Source of the DNA: Opitutus sp. GAS368
GTDB taxonomy: Bacteria; Verrucomicrobiota; Verrucomicrobiia; Opitutales; UBA953
Length of the DNA: 26,321 nt
Direction: 5' to 3'
NCBI GenBank assembly: GCA_945906115.1
Contig: CAMDQP010000005.1
Location: 1 to 26,321, forward strand
Positions 21,577-26,321 of the stretch are shown piece after piece. The number at the start of each line of letters is the position of its first letter. The stretch's first letter is position 1. Under the pieces are notes generated by a model. It saw only the letters and a program-made list of their open reading frames with translations. It ran no database searches and had not been told where the DNA came from. The translations under genes were made by a program, and so were the position numbers.

Positions 21577-24210
21577 ATGAGCGAAAATTCCGAGAAAAAC
21601 CCGAACCGCGGCAAGCACGCCGGCAACGAAAGCTACGGCGCGGCCGACATCAAACGACTCAAAGGCCTCAAGGCTGTGCGCGAACGACCCGGTATGTATA
21701 TCGGCGATACGAACGAGACGGGCCTCCACCACTGCGTGTATGAGATCGTCGACAACTCGATCGACGAAGCGCTCGCCGGTTATTGCAAGAGCATCAAGGT
21801 CGAGATCCATGCGGACGGCTCGCTGTCCGTCGAGGACGATGGTCGCGGTATTCCCGTCGCGATGCACCCGGAAGAAAAGATTCCGACGCTCGAGCTCGTG
21901 CTCACCAATCTGCACGCCGGCGGTAAGTTCGACAAGGGCGCCTACCAGGTGTCCGGCGGCTTGAACGGCGTCGGGGCGAAGTGCGTCAACGCGCTCTCCG
22001 ACAGCTTCATCGCGGAAGTGAGCCGCGAAGGCGAAGTCCACCAGATGAAGTTCAGCCGGGGCGAAGTCACGCAGCCCATCAAGGTCATCGGCAAGACGAA
22101 GCGTACCGGTACGAAAATCACCTTCCATCCGGACCCGGAAATCTTCGTCGCCACCCAGGAGTTCAAGTACGACACGATTGTGCGCCGCATGCGCGAATTA
22201 GCGTTCCTCGTTCCCGGCATCACGGTCGATATGAAGGACCATCGTTCCAACCGCTCCGACAAGTTCGAGTTCAAGGACGGTATCGCCGAGTATGTTTCCT
22301 TCCTCAACGCCAATGAGGAGCGCCTCTTCGATAAACCGATCCTCATCGCCGCCGAAGTCGACTTCACCGACCTCGCCAACCCGCGCGTCATGGCCGACGG
22401 CGAGAAGCCCACACCCGGCATGCGCCGCATGACCCTCGATGTCGCCCTGCAGTATAACGACCGCTACGACGAGATGGTTTTTAGCTACGCCAACCTCATC
22501 AACCAGCCCGAAGGCGGCACGCACCTCTCCGGCTTCCGTTCCGCGCTCACCCGCGTGATTAACCACTACGCGAAGTCCAATAATCTCATCAAGGACAAGG
22601 ATACCAAGCTGAACGGCGACGACATGCGCGAGGGCCTCGTGGCCGTCATCTCCGTCAAGCACCCCGATCCGAAGTTCCAGTCGCAGAACAAGACGCGCCT
22701 CACGAACCCCGAGGTCGAAGGTATCGTGACCTCCGTCGTCGGTGAGCAGCTCAAGTACTACCTCGAACGCGACCCGAAGACTGGCCGTCGTATCGTCGAC
22801 AAGTGCCTCAACGCTGCCCGCGCCCGCGAAGCCGCCCGTAAGGCCCGCGAGACGGTCCGTAAGTCCGCCATGTCCTCCGGCGGCCTCCCCGGTAAACTCG
22901 CCGACTGCTCCGAAAGCGATCCGGCCGTCTGTGAACTCTACATCGTCGAAGGCGACTCCGCTGGTGGCTCCGCTAAGCAGGGCCGTGACCGTCGCTACCA
23001 GGCCATCCTGCCGATTAAGGGCAAAATCCTCAACGTCGAGAAGGCCCGCATCGACAAGATCCTCTCCAACGAGGAAATCCGCACGATCATCACCGCCTGC
23101 GGTACCGGTATCGGTAAGCACGAGGGCGACGGCGCCTTCGACGTCACGAAGTGCCGTTACCACAAACTCGTGATCATGACGGACGCCGACGTCGACGGTT
23201 CGCACATCCGTACGCTGCTCCTGACGTTCCTTTACCGCCAGATGCCCGGACTCATCGAGGCTGGCTACGTCTACATCGCCCAGCCGCCCCTGTACCGTAT
23301 CAAGCGCAAGAAGCGTGAGCAGTACGTCGATAACGACCCGGAGCTGAACCGCATCCTGCTCGAGCTTGGCTCCGAGGACGTGAATCTCCTCCGCCTCCGC
23401 GACAAGCACGTCTTCCCCGGCCAGAAGCTCGATAAGATCGTCGAATCCCTTGCGCGCCTGGAAACCCTCGGGGCTGTTATCGGCCGCACGGGCTGCCAAC
23501 TCGGTGCCTATCTCGACCAGCAGGACCACAAGACTCACGCGCTCCCGCGCTTCATTGTCCGCACTCGTACTGGTAACGAGGAGACCTATGAGTTCCTCGT
23601 CGATACCGACGCTAAGCAGGCTTACCTGCGCAAGGCCGGCGTCGAGGACTTCCTGGCCGACAAGATCGACCGCGAGAAGAAGCTCAAAGACGGCACAGTC
23701 GTCCAGGAGCGCGTCAACGTGATCGAGATCTTCGAGAACGATGCCATTTCGAAGGTGCTCAAGGAACTTGAGACCCAGGGGATGGATGTGAAGCAATTCA
23801 CGACCGGTGAAGAGCCGCGCTACCACCTGATCGACGGTTCGACCGCCGAGGAGGCCCCCGCCGCCGTGGAAGGCGAAGAAGAGCCCAAGGGCGAAGACAA
23901 GCCGGCTAAGAAGGTCGTCAAGAAGGCCGACCCCATCCCGCTCGGCTCAATCCTCGAACTCATCGGCCAGATTCGCCAGTTCGGCCGCAAGGGTCTCACA
24001 ATCCAGCGATACAAGGGCCTGGGTGAAATGAATCCGAAGCAGCTCTTCGAGACCACGATGGACCCGGCCAAGCGCCGCTTCCTTAAGGTGGACATCGCCG
24101 ACGCCGCCGAAGCCAACCGTATCTTCGCCATGCTCATGGGCGAGGATGTCCCCTCCCGTCGTGCCTTCATCGAAGACAACGCGCTCAACACCTCGAACCT
24201 CGACGTCTGA
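21577..24210 (+). CDS. gyrB: DNA gyrase subunit B
   Basis: 877 residues, longer than E. coli GyrB. The GHKL ATPase domain shows RERPGMYIGD (35-44), Glu56 and Asn60 in YEIVDNSIDEAL, DDGRGIPV (87-94) and GGLNGVGAKCVNALS. The transducer carries the Q-K-R loop region. The TOPRIM domain has Glu458 in EGDSAGGSAKQGRDR and the DADVDGSH acid cluster (536-543). A large insertion (about 560-790) with a Glu-then-Lys-rich linker near 756-788 precedes QRYKGLGEMNPKQL and the C-terminal tail. With GyrA it introduces negative supercoils using ATP. The ATG at 21577 is chosen because family similarity begins soon after; in-frame ATG at 21523 would add 18 residues. gyrA starts 36 bases downstream. Confidence 0.96.
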   Translation: MSENSEKNPNRGKHAGNESYGAADIKRLKGLKAVRERPGMYIGDTNETGLHHCVYEIVDNSIDEALAGYCKSIKVEIHADGSLSVEDDGRGIPVAMHPEEKIPTLELVLTNLHAGGKFDKGAYQVSGGLNGVGAKCVNALSDSFIAEVSREGEVHQMKFSRGEVTQPIKVIGKTKRTGTKITFHPDPEIFVATQEFKYDTIVRRMRELAFLVPGITVDMKDHRSNRSDKFEFKDGIAEYVSFLNANEERLFDKPILIAAEVDFTDLANPRVMADGEKPTPGMRRMTLDVALQYNDRYDEMVFSYANLINQPEGGTHLSGFRSALTRVINHYAKSNNLIKDKDTKLNGDDMREGLVAVISVKHPDPKFQSQNKTRLTNPEVEGIVTSVVGEQLKYYLERDPKTGRRIVDKCLNAARAREAARKARETVRKSAMSSGGLPGKLADCSESDPAVCELYIVEGDSAGGSAKQGRDRRYQAILPIKGKILNVEKARIDKILSNEEIRTIITACGTGIGKHEGDGAFDVTKCRYHKLVIMTDADVDGSHIRTLLLTFLYRQMPGLIEAGYVYIAQPPLYRIKRKKREQYVDNDPELNRILLELGSEDVNLLRLRDKHVFPGQKLDKIVESLARLETLGAVIGRTGCQLGAYLDQQDHKTHALPRFIVRTRTGNEETYEFLVDTDAKQAYLRKAGVEDFLADKIDREKKLKDGTVVQERVNVIEIFENDAISKVLKELETQGMDVKQFTTGEEPRYHLIDGSTAEEAPAAVEGEEEPKGEDKPAKKVVKKADPIPLGSILELIGQIRQFGRKGLTIQRYKGLGEMNPKQLFETTMDPAKRRFLKVDIADAAEANRIFAMLMGEDVPSRRAFIEDNALNTSNLDV

Positions 24211-24246
24211 TCGATCTGACGAACCAAACCCTAGACCTCTTCGAAT

Positions 24247-26321
24247 ATGTACTCTGACAAGGAAAAGCTCACGACCGCCAACATCACGGACATCATGCAG
24301 ACGGCCTACATCGATTACTCGATGTCCGTCATCGTCTCCCGCGCCCTCCCGGACGCGCGTGACGGCCTGAAGCCCGTGCAGCGCCGCATCCTCTACGCAA
24401 TGATGCGGGAAGGCCTCGTCCACAACCGCCCGTTCGATAAGTGCGCCGGCGTCGTGGGTGAAGTGCTGAAGAACTACCACCCACACGGCGACGGCTCCGT
24501 GTACGACACGCTCGTCCGCCTCGCCCAGAACTGGGTGATGCGCTACCAGTTGATCGAACCGCAAGGCAACTTCGGCTCCGTCGACGGCGATCCGCCCGCG
24601 GCTTATCGTTACACCGAGTGCCGCCTCTCCGAGGTCTCATCCGAGCTTCTCGCCGACATCGACGAGGATACGGTGGACTTCATCCCGAACTACAAGGAGT
24701 CGACCACCGAGCCGACCGTCCTCCCGTGCGCCTTGCCTCACCTGCTGATGAACGGTTCGACCGGCATCGCCGTCGGCATGACGACCAACATCCCGCCCCA
24801 TAACCTGAACGAGCTCGTCGAGGCGACCTGCCTCATCATCGACAAGCCCAGCGCCACCGTCGAAGACTTGGAGAAGATCATCATCGGTCCCGACTTCCCG
24901 ACCGGCGGCGTCATCAACGGCAAGGAAGGCATCAAGCAGTACCTGCGCACCGGCCGTGGTATTATTCGTGTCCGCGGCGTCGCCCACACGGAGGAGATGA
25001 AGAACGGCAAGGAGCAGATCGTCCTCACGGAGCTGCCCTATAACGTCAACCGCTCCTCCCTAGTGAAGCACATCGCCCAACTGTGCACCGACAAGGTTCT
25101 GGATGAGGTCTCCGACCTCCGCGACGAATCCGACGAGAACACGCGCGTGGTCATCGAGCTCAAGCGTAACGAGAACCCGAAGGTCGTCATCAACAAGCTC
25201 TACAAGCACACGAACTTCGAGAACTCGTTCGGCGTCATCCTGCTCGCCCTCGACAAGCGTCGCCCGAAACAGATGAACATCCGCGAGTTGCTCGAATGCT
25301 TCGTCGAGCACCGTCGCGACGTGGTCACCCGCCGTACTCGCTTCCGCCTCCGTAAGGCCGAAGACCGCGCCCACATCCTCGAGGGCTTCAAGATTGCCCT
25401 GCGTAATCTGGATGACTTCGTGAAGATCATCCGCGCCGCGACCAACCGTGACGAGGCCCGCGTGAAGCTGATGGCCAAGTACGGCCTCAGCGAGCGCCAG
25501 GCTGTGGCCATCCTCGACCTCCGCCTCTACCAGCTCACCGGACTGGAGCGCGACAAGATCGAGGCCGAGTACCGCGAACTGATGGCGCTCGTCGAAGAAC
25601 TCCGCAGCATCCTCTCGAGCGAGCTGAAGTTGCTCACCCTCATCAAGAAGGAGCTGCGCGACGCCGCCAAGAAGCACATCGGTCCGCGCAAGACGAAGGT
25701 CTCGGCCCAGGAAGGCGACCTCTCGATGGAGGACATCGTCGCCAACGAAGGCTGCGTGGTCACCGTCTCGCATGCGGGCTTCATCAAGCGTACGCCGGTC
25801 GCCCAGTATCGCCTCCAGAAGCGCGGCGGCAAGGGCACCAAGGGCGCCGAGCTCTCCAAGGCCGCGTCCGACGACGACAGCGACTTCATCGAACACCTCT
25901 TCACGGCCAATACCCACGACCATATCCTGTTCTTCATGAACAACGGCCGCGTGTACGTGGAGAAGGTCTACGAGATCGAAGAAGCCAACCGCGCATCCCG
26001 CGGTAAGTCGATTGCTCGCCTCCTGGAACTCAAGGACGACGAGAAGCTGGCCGCGATGGTCTGCGTCTCTAACTTCGAGGAAGGCAAGTTCCTCATGATG
26101 TGCACGGCTAATGGCACCATCAAGAAGACCGAGATCTCGAAGTATGCCAACTACCGCAAGGGCGGCATCATCGGCATCAATATTGAACACGGTGATCGCC
26201 TGATCTCCACCAAGCTGACCAACGGCGACAACGAGGTCGTGATGATCTCGCAGTCCGGCATGTCCATTCGCTTCCACGAATCCGACGTTCGCTCCATGGG
26301 TCGCGACACGACCGGCGTTGC
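24247..26321 (+). CDS. gyrA: DNA gyrase subunit A (3' truncated)
   Basis: The frame runs open from the ATG to the right edge, giving 691 complete codons; the end of the gene is missing. The N-terminal winged-helix/tower region includes SRALPDARDGLKPVQRRILYAM. The catalytic tyrosine is Tyr122 in AYRYTECRL, at the same number as in E. coli GyrA, and Arg121 is beside it. The HPHGDGSVYD segment (79-87) has Gly83 and Ser84 where E. coli has Ser83 and Ala84; Asp87 is kept. The C-terminal DNA-wrapping propeller begins with the GyrA box, QKRGGKG (524-530), which distinguishes GyrA from ParC. It follows gyrB by 36 bases and forms the gyrase with it. No stop or frameshift was seen. Confidence 0.96.
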   Translation, partial: MYSDKEKLTTANITDIMQTAYIDYSMSVIVSRALPDARDGLKPVQRRILYAMMREGLVHNRPFDKCAGVVGEVLKNYHPHGDGSVYDTLVRLAQNWVMRYQLIEPQGNFGSVDGDPPAAYRYTECRLSEVSSELLADIDEDTVDFIPNYKESTTEPTVLPCALPHLLMNGSTGIAVGMTTNIPPHNLNELVEATCLIIDKPSATVEDLEKIIIGPDFPTGGVINGKEGIKQYLRTGRGIIRVRGVAHTEEMKNGKEQIVLTELPYNVNRSSLVKHIAQLCTDKVLDEVSDLRDESDENTRVVIELKRNENPKVVINKLYKHTNFENSFGVILLALDKRRPKQMNIRELLECFVEHRRDVVTRRTRFRLRKAEDRAHILEGFKIALRNLDDFVKIIRAATNRDEARVKLMAKYGLSERQAVAILDLRLYQLTGLERDKIEAEYRELMALVEELRSILSSELKLLTLIKKELRDAAKKHIGPRKTKVSAQEGDLSMEDIVANEGCVVTVSHAGFIKRTPVAQYRLQKRGGKGTKGAELSKAASDDDSDFIEHLFTANTHDHILFFMNNGRVYVEKVYEIEEANRASRGKSIARLLELKDDEKLAAMVCVSNFEEGKFLMMCTANGTIKKTEISKYANYRKGGIIGINIEHGDRLISTKLTNGDNEVVMISQSGMSIRFHESDVRSMGRDTTGV

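Noticed and set aside
22198..23826. Long open frame of 542 codons antisense to gyrB
   Set aside because: It mirrors gyrB codon bias in a GC-rich genome; the translation is rich in Asp/Glu/Val/Leu without motifs, and gyrB is unmistakable on the other strand.
25060..26277. Open frame of 405 codons antisense to gyrA
   Set aside because: Same codon-bias shadow; low-complexity acidic translation and a certain gyrA gene opposite.

Overview
The window reads as chromosomal DNA from a GC-rich Gram-negative bacterium of the phylum Verrucomicrobiota, probably near the Opitutae/Verrucomicrobiae. The reasons are a very large protein with the hallmarks of the Verru_Chthon cassette protein A family, a PEP-CTERM protein with autotransporter-associated beta-strand repeats, an outer-membrane/lipid A gene set (bamA, skp-like, lpxD), and oleA/oleB genes, which are known from this phylum. 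The assignment is inferred from protein families, not from a marker alignment. No rRNA, tRNA, insertion sequence, phage or CRISPR array was seen. No gene-free stretch reaches 300 bases.

Left part (1-10650). The 3' end of a PEP-CTERM surface protein gene enters on the + strand and meets, tail to tail with only 13 bases between, a tightly packed five-gene run on the - strand. In order of transcription this run holds a 244-residue protein of unknown function, a ~1500-residue prepilin-like Verru_Chthon cassette protein A, and a complete ABC importer (ATPase, substrate-binding protein, two-domain permease; iron(III)-type by resemblance). Junctions are overlapping or a few bases long, so the cassette genes and the importer look co-expressed.

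Middle part (10651-17569). A 235-base divergent promoter region, with an operator-like palindrome, precedes a + strand run dnaB-bamA-skp-like-lpxD-prs. dnaB and bamA overlap by 8 bases, linking the replicative helicase to outer-membrane biogenesis. A strong bidirectional hairpin terminator lies between prs and a convergent gene for an exported BCP-type peroxiredoxin.

Right part (18083-26321). A divergent region leads into fabZ-fabI-oleA-oleB, four nearly contiguous genes joining fatty acid elongation enzymes to two of the four head-to-head hydrocarbon (olefin) enzymes; oleC and oleD are not in the window. After a 233-base regulatory region come gyrB and gyrA, the latter cut by the right edge.

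The most interesting points are the cassette-A/ABC-importer operon, the partial ole cluster fused to type II fatty acid synthesis genes, and a 9-base motif (TTGTTCACA) shared by the dnaB and gyrB upstream regions. In gyrB that motif forms one arm of a near-palindrome overlapping a plausible -35 element.
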